A stretch of 60,000 nt of DNA from Bolinopsis microptera (lineage: Eukaryota; Ctenophora; Tentaculata; Lobata; Bolinopsidae), in NCBI RefSeq assembly GCF_026151205.1, contig NC_087077.1:17408475-17468474 (forward strand), read 5' to 3'. Both the position numbers and the translations under genes were made by a program. Shown here in pieces: positions 43,600 to 55,711 of this stretch (within the stretch, counting starts at the first letter, position 1; every line of letters begins with the position of its first letter). The notes beneath the pieces were generated by a model. It made no database searches, had not been told where the DNA came from, and saw only the letters and a program-made list of their open reading frames with translations.

Positions 43600-45952
43600 T
43601 TACATACATGTGGTGGAAGCTTTTTAACCTATATTTTGACTCAAATTGGTTTTACGACGTAGGCTGTTTTTACGATACCTCTGGTATAGCACATTCTTTT
43701 AATTAACCAAAAATTTATAAATATGTTGAAGAGGAATAATTTGTTCTTGTCTAGGCAAACAAAATTTTGTAAGTTCTGAATCACGTGATATCTTCCCAGA
43801 TGAATTACTCAAGTGGGGTATAGACCGGGGATATTGTGATTAATTACAGTAAATATTGACTAATTCAATTAAGGACTAGGAAATAAGCCAACATGTTCAT
43901 GCTGCTTTATCAGATGTGTATTCTGTACTGTCCGGCAGTCCATTAGTACATTAGTAAAGACAGCCACGTACCGACCACTACCGGACGAGTCTAGATTACT
44001 TTCAGTTTTGTCAAAGAGAGATATATCACAGCAGTGAACTAGTAGCCTCCATGTCATGTTACTCATGTACTAGTGTTTTATAATCACTGCTCCTTCTTTC
44101 GTGACAACTATTGCAATACAAAACGTTCGGAGCATATTGTTGAACGTTGGCTCGCGTCGGTTTATTAAAAATGTGCATATTATTTAGAAGCAAGAAGATA
44201 AAAAGAAAATCTATTAACAGAGCAGGTAATCCACCGTTTAATATTTGGGAAACTACCTCATAGCTAGAATTGGATCAGACATCCCAGTTGGCAACGGCCA
44301 CCACAGTTCACCTCGTTATAGATTTGAGATCATGTCTGATAATTATTTCAATCACAAGTGTTTCAATCATGAGTCATCGGAATTATTGAGGCAGATTTGT
44401 TGTAATTTGTGGTGGTATTTTTATCAGTGTAATCATAGCTCGGTTGTGCTGATATTGGGCAATGATTTTATAAGTCCAGTAGACCTATCCTGTTTTGGCC
44501 AAAGATCAGGAACAGCACTTAGTTATTTAGTCACATATTGAATTAATATTATGTTAGCAGTAGAAGTTATTTTTGGTGGTGTAGGTATATTATGTGGTGT
44601 ATTATTATTTTAGCTTTTTTTAAAAACTTTTGGAAGGAGTTAAATGTGTGGATATACAGAACTAGTTTTAATTAAGAATCGTAAATTTAAGGCTTTTTAA
44701 TTTCGGGAAATCATATAGCCTATTTAACGAGCTATAAACGGGTGCAGTTTAGCTAAATTTCCCGTCCTAAAATCTAATTTAAATGGACCATACCATTACG
44801 AATGTGCTCCAGAGAGAAATGAGTTGGAGTTACCACTGGTAGACATCACCCTACAATACGTCAGCCTTGGACTATTTTTACATCGTTGAACCCTTATACC
44901 TTTCAAATCCACTGTTGAGACTTTCTCAATCCAAATACCTTCTGAATCCAGCTGTTAATAAATTCAGGCTGTAGTTTGCAATATTTGTAACTTTCGTATG
45001 TTTGTGAGTTCGGCCATGTGCCAGCAGCGCTATAACGAATGTAGCACATTTGTATATTGAGTGCTATGGAATCATGAGTATGTGCGAAAATTGGCGGAGT
45101 TCGTACAGATCCAATAATAACGCCTGTTTTACGGACCAGGCACGTGCAAATACAGTAATTTCTAAACCAACCTGCTCACCGGCACATAGGTGCAATATTG
45201 TTAACTAGTTATGCCTAATGACCCTAATTATTTCTAATGGCTTACTGTCCTTGAAACTTATCTTCGTGCTTTTTTGATTAGCAGTTAAGCGTTTTGTTTA
45301 TTATTTCCGGCATGCTAATTGAACTTTTGTACAATTGAGTTCAATCTTTTGCAATAATTTCTTGTCAAGTGTAATGTGCGACAGCTCAATCGTGTCATAG
45401 GTAATTGATAATAATTTTATCATTATTCTTAATACTTAATAGCATTAATCAACAACTTAGCCCAATTAACAAAATAATAAATGATAATATTCCTGATTTG
45501 GTCTCTCAAATTGCAATCTTTAAGTGTTATAAAGGCCGCAAGACATTCTGCAATTCAGACGAACAATCGATTATTTGATTTATTTGCTTGCAAATTCGCT
45601 TGATCAAAATCATGTATTATTGTTAATTTGTGCAATGGTTGTAATTCAAATTGTAAACACCGGTCGCGTTGTTGATGAATATTAAACCGTATGCGTAGGG
45701 TATTACATATTAACTGTTTTATAATGACATTTTATTCCCGAAAAGTGTGAATGCATTTTAGTTGAGCGGTTGTCGTCTAAGCCTTGTTTACCATTACGGA
45801 GACCAATGGTCAGCCAATACAGGTTTATGTGACAGTCAGTGCGGCAATAATAATCTAATAATTTTATATTCCGTTCGAAGTTTCTTTGGCTTCGAAGTTG
45901 TTGCGGCGCTACAATTCCAATTTGCTGTCCGTCCGTATTTTCGCCATTAATT
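43600..45952. other. Unassigned DNA
   Basis: No gene that I can support. The longest frame (44245-44541 plus, 98 residues) has no domain, signal or splice context that I recognise. Confidence 0.35.
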
Positions 45953-46304
45953 AGGGGTTGTTCACATATTACGTAATCAGCCGAGGGGGAGGGCCGGGGT
46001 TCCCAAATGATTACGGTTGATTACAGGGGGGGGGGGGGGGGTTGGCTGTTGATTACGTAATCAACATTTTCTTTTTTACCCTCTAGAATAAGAAAGATTT
46101 GACAATATTTTAACTCAAATTCCACTCAATTTCACTCTGATAGTGCAGTGATAAAATTCAGGAATTGATCGGGTATCCGGCTGCTAAAGTAAGTAGTTGG
46201 GGAGGTGCTCAGCCGGATATCATAACAATGATTTCGGCTCATAATGATCAGGGTAGCATGAAACGTAGAGAAAAGTGTTTTCCAGGGGGTGAATGTCAAA
46301 AAAA

Positions 46305-46340
<36 letters not shown>

Positions 46341-46450
46341 GGTCATGATTACGTAATTTTGCTGTCAGGAGCGGGGGGTTTTGATTACGGAGGAGGCCGA
46401 GGATGGGGGTAAAAATTGCTAAAATATTGATTACATAATATGTGAACGAC
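45953..46450. mobile_element. TIR element with G-runs, related to 28634-28796
   Basis: Left end AGGGGTTGTTCACATATTAC followed by GTAATCAGCCGAGGGGGAGG. The right end has ATTACATAATATGTGAACGAC but lacks the expected CCCCT, so it is truncated or mutated. The interior contains a 16-base G run (46026-46041) and A7G33 (46298-46337), plus several GATTACG motifs. Confidence 0.6.
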
Positions 46451-47927
46451 GATGAGTTCAAAATCATTGCGGTTTTGACATAATATGACATAGTCTTTAA
46501 TTCTATTTAATTAATCATTTCTTGTATTAACAAGCAGCAAGTCCAACTCACAGTCCTACACACAAGTCGGACTATAAAAGTCTAGTGCTTTCTTTCAGAC
46601 ACTTTCAATCCGAGATTAAAACAAACTCTGCAGGTGAAATTTAGCGCATACCAGCAAATTATCATCAATTAGCACCTTCAGATTTTATAAAAATTACAAA
46701 ACCTGCATGCCCATAAACCTAGTCCATAGAAGCATGTCACTATTTCAGGCGTTTCATTTTCGTTTTTATAAATATAATCCTACCTTTGTTAGAGACTCCG
46801 GATTCTTGAAAATTTGCTTCTGAAATTCTGTCAGTTTATTCTGACACTGACAGCTCCCTGGAGATATTACTATATTAGTATATTTATTACTCAGCTGCTG
46901 AATTAGCAATATAACATGGACGGACAGGATAATCACGACTGAGAGCCGGTTATAATTTCACCGGGCAACAAAATACACAATTAGAACTCAAGCGCAGGCC
47001 CATGATATTGATAATCATATTTAATTCCCGACGCAGACCACAGTCAGTATTGATATTTTGAAGACCGCAGTAGATTTATATGACATAAACTTTGAATATG
47101 ATTGACCTAAACTTAAAATATGCAGAATTATCACCCACATAATGACGCTAATCTATTCATTATCTTGTTACGACCCTAATTCGTTATAGCACCCTATCTC
47201 GAGCTAATTCCCATTTTAGTTAGTCAATGTAGTTCTATTTATCATACATATCAATAAACACATAATTTTGTTACGTGGCTATGCTTTAACGCTTTCTAGA
47301 TAGTTTTGGAGTATTATCTTTAACCACTAACCGTGTTATTTGGGATAACGTCGATCATTGATATCCGGAAATCTTAAATGACTTGAACTGACTTGAACTG
47401 GGTTAAGTTGGAAATGATAATTCCTGTCATCAGTCAGATTAAGCTTGCATTTATTTTCCTTCAGAGTTTTGTGATTCGATTTCAGTTATTTTTGTATGAA
47501 ATTTTAATAATTTTATTCTTCAATTTGGCCAAACGAATGTACAATTTAAATACCAAAACATTATCAAAACAATTTGTCTCTAATTGATTTGATTTATTCG
47601 TTGATTATCTATATAAAACGTTAACAACACACAATTTGACAGGGTTGATGTGAAGTAAGAGTTTTATTGGGTGTATCAGATACGGGTTTAAAGAGGTTTT
47701 TTAAATATGGGTGAGTAATCTTAGATTAGCATTTAGTATGATATTTTGTGGTTTTTTAGGACATTTTAAGGTATTTCAGGGCATCTTTATGACATTATCT
47801 AGAATTTTACACTGATCACGGTTCGCAGATTTTAAGATAAAAACTGAAGTTACACTCGAATATTTCATGTGTTGTACTCTGCTCAATCCAATTGCACGAA
47901 TATCCCACATTACACTACACGTTTCAG
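46451..47927. other. Unassigned DNA upstream of membrane-protein exon
   Basis: Should hold introns or exons of the gene ending at 48238, but I cannot define any exon with confidence. Confidence 0.35.
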
Positions 47928-48238
47928 GTAAACCAATAAAGAAACGAGGCTATGTGCCCCTCATGATATTCAGCGTCCTTTTCTTCGCGTTCATCGTCCT
48001 CATGGTGTGTCGCTGCAAGTACCGCTCTAAAGGAAAGAACAAAATAAAAAGCATCGCCCCGACCATCCCGGACGACCCAAACAGAACAATGGTATTGAAA
48101 AACGTGGGGGACATGCCGGACGTGGACCAACAGAGGTACAGTCCGGTGGTAGCCAGTCCTCAGATCAGGGAGAGAGATGTGGAGAGGGCTGACAGTGAGA
48201 CGGGGAGCAACTGTAACGGTGCTAACTCACAAGTTTGA
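47928..48238 (+). CDS. Terminal exon of a single-pass membrane protein
   Basis: A splice acceptor (ACGTTTCAG) ends at 47927. The exon, in phase 1, encodes about 103 residues: a short basic stretch KPIKKRGY, a ~20-residue hydrophobic segment (VPLMIFSVLFFAFIVLMVC), basic RCKYRSKGKNKIK immediately after (stop-transfer, cytoplasmic side), then a polar tail with proline- and acid-rich segments (APTIPDDPNR, DMPDVDQQRYSPVVASP) ending GANSQV. The GC content and coding bias are higher than in the flanks. The family cannot be named from the tail alone, and the extracellular part must lie upstream in exons I could not place. A candidate polyadenylation signal AATAAA is at 48784-48789. Confidence 0.6.
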
Positions 48239-49570
48239 GGGACTCCAGAGAGGGCTGATAAGCTTTTTTATTCTGAGAATATTGAGTGTAATTATAGTGG
48301 GGATCAAATGTACGGTGGTTTTAAAGACAATGCTGTGTGGACGGTGATGCTGCAAGGAAGTCCTTATGTTAAAAAAACAGTGAATTGAACCGAACAGATA
48401 GTCGAGTTTGCTTGGACTATATAAGTTAAAGAACTGAGGTTGATTAGTCGAACGTTCAAGGTAAATTACATTGTCTGATGGGAAGCTGAAAGCCACATTC
48501 AACAAAGACAATTTATTAATATTATAGCCAGTCAAGTGGTAAGAACTGAAGAACATTTCCACACAAGGTCTGGAGGAAAATGTCTTTATTATAATTCGAT
48601 AATTTTAAATTAAAAGGGATTATTTGTATTCTGATGATTGCATGTTTCATGGGCCATTGAATTTAGAGAATATATGTAATTTTCTAAATGAAAGAGCATT
48701 CGTTAAAAGTTTAAAAAAAAATTACTTACTGTATATTATTACATTAAAGTAATACAATATATTTTAGCAGAGGGTAAGAATCAAATAAATAGTGTTGCAT
48801 GAAATTGATTCCCTAGAAAGTTGTCCATTAAACATAAAAATTTGATGCATGAATTCCTGGAGAATTTGGAATGATCAATGAACATTTCTTTAGATTAAAT
48901 AAATGCGCTGAATGTTTAGTTTTGTATATTTATCACCAGTTGAGCTGATTTATGAGAGTTTCTGGTTGAATTTGACAACTACCAGTTTGCATGAGGGTGG
49001 AGAGGAGGTATGATGGTGTTGGCACGAATAAAATAAACTAACTTATAAATTGAAAAAAGTACAACGAGTAAGTTAATGCATGGCGGTATACAACTTTGAC
49101 AAATTTTAGCAAATTTTTTCAAATAAATTTAGAGCAGTTTCAAAATATTTTCATATCATCTAATCAAGCATCTCCGACTCCAGAATACAGAATAGCAAAA
49201 AATGTTCATTATATTTATCAATATATGTTTAAAGTAACATGTTAACTTGTTTAACTTTCAGACTCAAATTTCCTTTTATTGTCTTTTACCGAGTATCAAA
49301 AAGCAACTTAACGAAGGTATCATTGGGTTCAACGACACTAATAAATATTTAATTTTTGCCCTAGTAAATACTACCTACCAGATAACCAAGAGTGATTGTA
49401 CTGACTCCGAAGGCTTATCTGAGATCCAAAATACAAGAGTCAAAGACTGTCGGATGAAACTTTAATTATGTCGCTTCGTCAGAGTTTTGCCAGCACCAAT
49501 AAACCATGGCCGAAAAAAAACCAGTCTCATAACTCTTACCATTTTCGTGATTGATCGGTCAGTACGTTAC
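48239..49570. other. 3' untranslated and intergenic DNA
   Basis: AT-rich, several AATAAA motifs (48784, 49028). No coding sequence recognised. Confidence 0.4.
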
Positions 49571-49571
49571 A

Positions 49572-49766
49572 ACAAACAACAAACAAACAAACAAACAAAC
49601 AAACAAACAAACAAACAAACAAACAAACAAACAAACAATCAAACAAACAAACAAACAAACAAACAAACAAACAAACAAACAAACAGACAAACAAACAGAC
49701 AAACAAACAAACAAACAAACAAACAAACAAACAAACAATCAAACAAACAAACAAACAAACAAACGA
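49572..49766. repeat. (CAAA)n microsatellite
   Basis: About 48 tandem CAAA units with a few CAAT and CAGA interruptions. Open in all frames because of the repeat, so the predicted proteins are spurious. Confidence 0.97.
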
Positions 49767-49869
49767 ACGAAAACAAGCAAATCGTCATCACAATTATTAT
49801 TGAAAATGTTTCTATAAAATTAAAGTATTTCGTAACAAATAACAAATATCATTACGTCCTATACTAGGA

Positions 49870-50094
49870 GGTGTCTTAAAAAACACTTCAAATGATCAGA
49901 TAAAATTAATCATTTTAACACTTGACACGACATCATAAAATTACACTATTTAGTGCACATAATGTGCACAATAATGATAAAAAAGAGAATTATACTCAGA
50001 ATAAAGATTTTAATGATTCTAACTAGCATGCATTTTATGGTGATTTAGTAAATTCGACTTTTTAGCTGCTGCGTACAAACAATTAGGACATTTA
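49870..50094 (-). pseudogene. Zinc-finger gene relic, 3' end (unit 0), left part
   Basis: The DNA from 49880 matches the 3' flank shared by all cluster members (ATAAAATTAATCATTTTAACAC, CTCAGAATAAAGATTTTAA). From about 50029 it matches, on the minus strand, the last finger's coding end (GCATGCATTTT, then GCTGCTGCGTACAAACAATT). It is cut at 50094 by a transposon, and the finger sequence resumes at about 50690 (TTTTCTCTCCCAAATGAG). Too decayed to code. Confidence 0.7.
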
Positions 50095-50689
50095 AGGGGC
50101 CATCTACTTAAGACGTCAGCAAAAATTGCAGATTTTCAGACCACCCCCCTCTCCCTGTCCGGGTGTATCCGAATTTTCAAAACTACCCCCCCCCCCCTCC
50201 TCCGGACGTCCAGATTTCCAGCTACTCTTAAGAGTACAAATAAATCCAACTCAAATTCATTGTTAATAAAATGTGTAGTTGGTAATCTTTCTTCGCTCAT
50301 ATGACCTTATGAGTGGGTCGATCAATGACAAAGGCATGATGCCGAAACGTCGACAGCTAATTTGTTTTGAAACACTGAGTGGACACTCTCACTTCGTCAC
50401 CAACTATCATTAAAAAAAATGAGTAGTTACTTAAAATAGACAATAATACATTAAGTGTCGAACAAGTTTAGCACAGTTACATTTAAGTTCTTGTTCAAAA
50501 TACAGGGATCTTAACTTACAGAGTAATTAGTGTCAAAGAGTTGAAACAAATGGGACTTATTCGTTAATTCTGTCAACATTTCCGGACTTCCGTATTTTCA
50601 GAAACCACCCCCTCCCCCTGTCCGGATTTGTCCAAAATTCCAGAACCACCCCCTCCCTATTTGCCGGACGTCCTAAGTAGATGGCCCCT
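50095..50689. mobile_element. TIR element (AGGGGCCATCTACTTA ends), ~595 bp
   Basis: Left end AGGGGCCATCTACTTAAGAC and right end GTCCTAAGTAGATGGCCCCT are inverted copies. Next to each end are C-rich CCGGAY-TCC blocks (50150-50215 and 50580-50670), also inverted or subterminal. It split a zinc-finger relic. No transposase. Inside lies a degenerate hammerhead-like core (50325-50352). Target duplication is about TTTAA/TAAA, not clear. Confidence 0.75.
50325..50352 (+). ncRNA. Degenerate hammerhead-like motif
   Basis: ATGACAAA, a stem GGCA-TGA-TGCC, then GAAACGTC. GAAAC-GTC is the minimal helix III/cleavage arrangement of retroelement hammerheads. The CUGANGA core is mutated (C3 and G8 not matched), so it is probably a dead relic. 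Confidence 0.35.
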
Positions 50690-50805
50690 AAATGCAAATG
50701 TTTTCTCTCCCAAATGAGTTTTCATTATACATGTACTGTTATATGTAAGTGAATATAGTGAAGAGAATGGAATAACTCAGAATAAAGATTTTAAATTTAA
50801 TGATT

Positions 50806-52068
50806 TTAATTAGCATGCATTTTCTGATGTCTTAATAAATTTGATTTCCGAACTGCTGCATACGAGCAATTTGAACATTTAAATGGTTTATCTCCCGAGT
50901 ATGTCATCAAATGTACTTTTAGGTTTGATTTCCGAGCTGTTGCATACAAACAATCTGGACATTTCAATGGTCTCTCTCAAGAGTGAGTCTTCAGATGATC
51001 TTTGAGATCTGATTTCCGAGCTATAGCATATGAACAATCTGGACATTTAAATGGTTTCTCTCCCGAGTGAGTACTCATATGTCTTTTCATATGTGATTTC
51101 CGAGCTGCTGCATACAAACAATCTGGGCATTTAAATGGTTTATCTCCAGAGTGAATCTTTAAATGATCTTGGAGGTTTGATTTCTGAGCTGTTGCGTATA
51201 AACAATCTGGACATTTAAATGGTTTTTCTCCAGAGTGAATCCTTAAATGATCTGTGAGGTGTGATTTCCGAGCTGTTGCGTATAAACAATCTGGACATTT
51301 AAATGGTTTTTCTCCAGAGTGAGTCTTCAGATGTACTTTTAGGTTTGATTTCAGAGCGGTTGCATATGAACAATCTGAACATTGAAATGGTTTCTCCCCC
51401 GAGTGAGCAGTCATAATATGTGCTTTGAGATTTGATTTCCGAACTGTTGCATATGAACAATCTGGACATTTAAATGATTTCTCTCCGGACTGAATTGTTA
51501 CGTTATATTGAAGAGTAGCACGGATCTTTTCTTCAGGATCACAATTTTCGAGAGGAATGCAACCACTGTCCGATCTATTCCTGATTCCAGATCCTAGACT
51601 ACTAATATTATCATTATCATTTTGAAATTCATCACATTTTGGTCTTTTTCGTTTGCCAGAGTTTTCTACGTGATATTTGATATGTTTAATGAAACTATCC
51701 TCCTCCTGAAACTTTTCCCCACAAACTGAGCAGAGAAAGCCACCAGACTCTCCATTCATTTCTATCTGCTCCGTTTTTACTTCTGATTTAACAACATCAC
51801 ATCTATTTTGAACACAACAACCATCTTGTTCTTTAACGTAACCATTTTCATGAACAGAGCTTCCAGTAACTTCACTGAACAAAATTTGTTCCTCATCCTT
51901 TTCTTGAACTTGTAGGTCAGGCTGATAATGACGTTCCCTGATATGTTCAATAAAATATTTCTCATAGAAAAGTTGTTCGCCGCATGCTGGACACAGAAAA
52001 CCTCCATTTTCGCTCCTTAAATCCTCTTCTTCAGTCTTAACTTCGCTTTTAATGTGAGGACATGACAT
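50806..52068 (-). CDS. C2H2 zinc-finger protein, copy A, with premature stop
   Basis: Starts MSCPHIKSEVKTEEE and reads 363 residues to TGA at 50977-50979. Two N-terminal fingers (CPACGEQ...HIRERH; CSVCGEK...HIKYH) are separated by an acidic linker. A basic GKRKRPK segment (possible nuclear signal) follows, then six tandem fingers joined by HSGEKPFKCPDC linkers. The TGA replaces the Gly codon of the next HSGE linker. Reading on gives two more fingers and the family's ending LLRHQKMHAN, stop at 50806-50808. One of those fingers has Tyr for its last His. The product is thus a truncated eight-finger version of an ancestral ten-finger protein. Likely nuclear and DNA-binding. IKSE and VKTE fit the SUMO consensus. 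The ATG directly follows CTCTTCAG, a plausible splice acceptor. Confidence 0.85.
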
Positions 52069-52698
52069 CTGAAGAGTATTCTGGTTAAATTAATAAAAGA
52101 ATTCAAGAGGAATTTAAAATCAGTATTAATGTTATCATGAATCAGGAGTGCCGTGCATCTATTATAAATTTGGTACTATACAGTGTTTTACAGGATAAGT
52201 TTTTGATTGATGCATTTAGTCAGAAATGGGAGATTTAAGTCAACATACATTATAAATAAGCAAAGAAGACAATTGCATTCCAGAAACTATATTTATTAAC
52301 ATGGGCATGAAATAATGTATAATCAAGGTAATATAGTTAATGTTTCTGTAATCTATTTCGTATATAAATTATCATCAATTATAGATATTGTTACATATCT
52401 ATGTATATAATATCCTATTAGGTACATCCAATTAAGGCTACAAAATTGTTTCTAAGATGATATGAAAGTTTTTGACTTTATTTTATTCGGCAAGTTATTC
52501 CCAAATTCAAATATCTAAATACTGAAAAAGATAGATTTAAATTCTAGACTATAGTTATTCATCGTATTTTAAAACAATACTTTAGATGTTGAGATAAAAT
52601 TATTCATTTTAACACGTGACACAACATCATTAAAGTTATACTATTTAGTGAATATAGTGAAGAGAATGGAATAACTCAGAATAAAATTTTTAATGATT
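52069..52698 (-). promoter_or_regulatory. Conserved 5' flank of zinc-finger unit A / inter-unit spacer
   Basis: About 620 bp nearly identical to 55077-55700 and 57629-58250 and to the window end after 59866. It includes the putative acceptor before the ATG, a long AT-rich stretch, and the 3' flank of the next gene. Promoter function and an upstream non-coding exon are inferred from position and conservation. Confidence 0.5.
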
Positions 52699-53524
52699 TT
52701 AATTGGCATGCATTTTCTGATGTCTTAATAACTTTGATTTCCGAACTGCTGCATACGAACAATTTGGACATTTAAATGGTTTCTCTCCAGAGTGAATATT
52801 CATAATATGTTCTTTCAAGTATGATTTCCGAGCTGCTGCATACAAACAATCTGGACATTTATATGGTTTCTCTCCAGAGTGAGTCTCCATATGTTCTTTG
52901 AGTCGTGATTTTTTAACTGCTGCAAACGAACAATTTGGACATTTAAATGGTTTCTCACCGGAGTGAATATTCATAATATGTTCTTTTAGGTGTGATTTCC
53001 GAACTGCAGCATACAAACAATCTGGACATTTATATGGTTTCTCTCCAGAGTGAGTCTTCATATGTTCTTTGAGTCGTGATTTTTGAACTGCTGCAAACGA
53101 ACAATCTGGACATTTAAATGGTTTCTCTTCCGAGTGAGTCGTCGTATGTACTTTAAGAACTGATTTTCGAGCTGTTGCATATGAACAATCTGGACATTTA
53201 AATGGTTTCTCTCCGGAGTGAGTCGTAATATGTATCTTAAGATCTGATTTCCAAACTGTTGCATACAAACAATCTGGACATTTAAATGGTTTCTCTCCGG
53301 AGTGAGTCTTTAGATGATCTTTGAGATCTGCTTTCCGAACTGTTGCATACAAACAATGTGGACATTTAAATGGTTTATATACCGAGTGAATCTTCAAATG
53401 ACCTAGTAGATTTGATTTCCGAGCTGTTGCATACGAACAATCTGGACATTTATATGGTTTCTCTTCCGAGTGAGTTGTCGTATGTTCTTTAAGAACTGAT
53501 TTCCGAGCTGTTGTATATGAACAA

Positions 53525-54282
53525 ATCTTAGTTTTAATACTTTCAACACTACTATATAACAAATAATTTGAGATCATGAATACGATGTAGTTACATTGAC
53601 ACGTCGAGTAATCTCCTTTCCCTAATAAGAGCATTTTTTCCCGATCCATGACTCGTGCCGAAGGCACAAAAGAGTCAAGGACAAGGGTTAGCGATCGAGG
53701 TTTTTTTTGTATATGGTAGCTTTGCGACCGTGCGTGCGTGCGTACGTGCCTGCGAGCACTGTTATCGCCCACGTGACTACCTGCGCAAAGTTATTTTGCG
53801 AGATAATCTGAATTATATAATTGTTGGCGCGCGGCGCTGAACCAACCAAGTACATTATTAATTTCATCATGTACGTATCCCACTAGGCACTAATTGATAG
53901 CATATTATTATTATTTTGAGTTAGTATTACTATTTTGCACAGATCCGTGTCAGGTTGCATAAACAATAAACATATGGTTACATAGAAGTATACACGATTT
54001 TCAAATTCAATATAGAATTATATTAACTGGGCGGCGCTCGGCAGTCGGCATGTCACTTCGCCATATTTGCATGTTTATATAAACAGTAAAGACTGGGCCG
54101 TCCCCAGGTTGTATGGAATATGATAAATACGCCATCACGGATCGGGAAATTGAGCGGCCATCCACAAAAGAAAAGCGGCCGCATTTCTTGTTACTTGTCG
54201 CAACAACTGGGATAAAGATAATTTTACCCAGAATACATTACAACAATGCGACTCATAAATAATACTCCAATCCGGATTTTAC
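53525..54282. mobile_element. 758-bp insertion in zinc-finger copy E, 8-bp TSD
   Basis: ATGAACAA is present at both borders (53517-53524 and 54283-54290), and deleting one copy plus the insert restores the finger frame. The ends (ATCTTAGTTTT and GGATTTTAC) are not inverted copies, so the superfamily is unclear despite the hAT-like duplication length. It contains short-element copy 5, a GTGCCGAAGGCAC hairpin (about 53652-53664), a GTGCGTGCGTGCGTACGTGC run (53732-53751) and a GGCGCGCGGCGC block. Confidence 0.8.
54023..54110 (+). mobile_element. TTACTGGG short element, copy 5 (diverged)
   Basis: Begins TTAACTGGGCGGCGCTCGGC, has ATGTCACTTCGCC in the middle and ends ACTGGGCCGTCCCCAGGTT. It is the most diverged member, and lies inside the 758-bp insertion, so it travelled with it or inserted later. 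Confidence 0.55.
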
Positions 54283-55711
54283 ATGAACAATCTGGACATT
54301 GAAATGGTTTCTCTCCGGAGTGAGTCTTCAAATGTACTTTTAGGTTTGATTTCAGAGCGGTTGCATATGAACAATCTGAACATTGAAATGGTTTCTCTCC
54401 CGAGTGAGTATTCATAATATAATGTGCTTTGAGATTTGATTTCCGAACTGTTGCATATGAACAATCTGGACATTTAAATGATTTCTCTCCGGAGTGAATT
54501 GTTACGTTATATTGAAGAGTAGCACGACTATTTTCTCCAGGATCACAATTTTCCAGAGGAATGCAACCACTGTCCGATCTATTCCTGATTCCAGATCCTA
54601 GACTAAAATTATCATTATCATTTTGAAATTCATCACATTTTGATCTTTTTCGTTTGCCAGAGTTTTCTACGTGATATTTGATATGTTTAATGAAACTATC
54701 CTCCTCCTGAAACTTTCCCCCACAAACTGAGCAGAGAAAGCTACCAGACATGCCATTAATTTCTATCTGCTCCGTTTTTACTTCTGATTTAACAACATCA
54801 CATCTATTTTGAACACAACAACCATCCTGTTCTGTAACGTAACCATTTTCATGAACAGACCCTCCAGTAAATTCACTGAACAAACTTTGTTCCTTATCCT
54901 TTTCTAGTACTTGTAGGTCAGGCTTATAATGACGTTCCCTGACATGTTCAATAAAATATTTCTCATAGAAAAGTTGGTCGCCACATGCTCGACACAGAAA
55001 ACCTCCAGTTTTGTTTCTCAAAACATCTTCTTCAGTCTTTACTTCGCTTTAAATGTGAGGACATGACATCTGAAGAGTATTGCGGTTAAATTAATAAAAT
55101 AATTCAAGAGGAACTTAAAATCAGTATTAATGTTATCATGAATCAGGAGTGCCGTGCATCTATTATAAATTTGGTTATTGGTACAATACAGTGTTTTGCA
55201 AGATAAATTTTTGATTGATGCATTAAGTCAGACATCGGAGATTTAAGTCAACATACATTATTAATAAGCAAAGAAGACAATTGCATTCCAGAAACTATAT
55301 TTATTAACATGGGCATGAAATAATGTATAATCAAGGTCATATAATTAATGTTTCTGTAAACTATTTCGTATATAAATTATCATCAATTATAGATATTGTT
55401 ACATATCTATGTATATAATTTCCTATAATTAGGTACATCCAATTAAGGCTACAAAATTGTGTCTAAGATGATATGAAAGTTTTTGACTTTATTTTATTCG
55501 GCAAGTTATTCCCAAATTAAAATATCTAAATACTGAAAAAGATAGATTTAAATTCTAGACTATAGTTATTCATCGTATTTTAAAACAATACTTTAGATAT
55601 TGAGATAAAATTATTCATTTTAACACGGGACACAACATCATTAAAGTTATACTATTTAGTGAATATATAGTGTAGAGAATGGAATAACTCAGAATAAAGA
55701 TTTCAATGATT

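Larger units (their letters stand above)
52699..55069 (-). pseudogene. C2H2 zinc-finger copy E, broken by nonsense codon and insertion
   Basis: This was one gene colinear with copy D. Its 5' part (54283-55069) keeps the N-terminal fingers, linker and start of the array, and its 3' part (52699-53524) carries the rest of the 12-finger array to LLRHQKMHAN. Two lesions: codon 7 is TAA (55049-55051) where the intact copies have AAA (Lys), and a 758-bp insertion (53525-54282), flanked by 8-bp duplications, splits the third array finger after FQCPDCS. Apart from these, the fingers are well kept and near-identical to copy D, so inactivation is recent. A downstream Met could still start a short protein, but the array would end after two full fingers. 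Confidence 0.9.

Noticed and set aside
45761-45821. Possible internal exon (TTTTAG acceptor, CAG/GTTTAT donor, Cys-containing peptide)
   Set aside because: Short, with weak splice signals and no homology that I can name.
49487-49867. Lys/Thr/Gln-rich ORFs on both strands
   Set aside because: Translation of the CAAA microsatellite.
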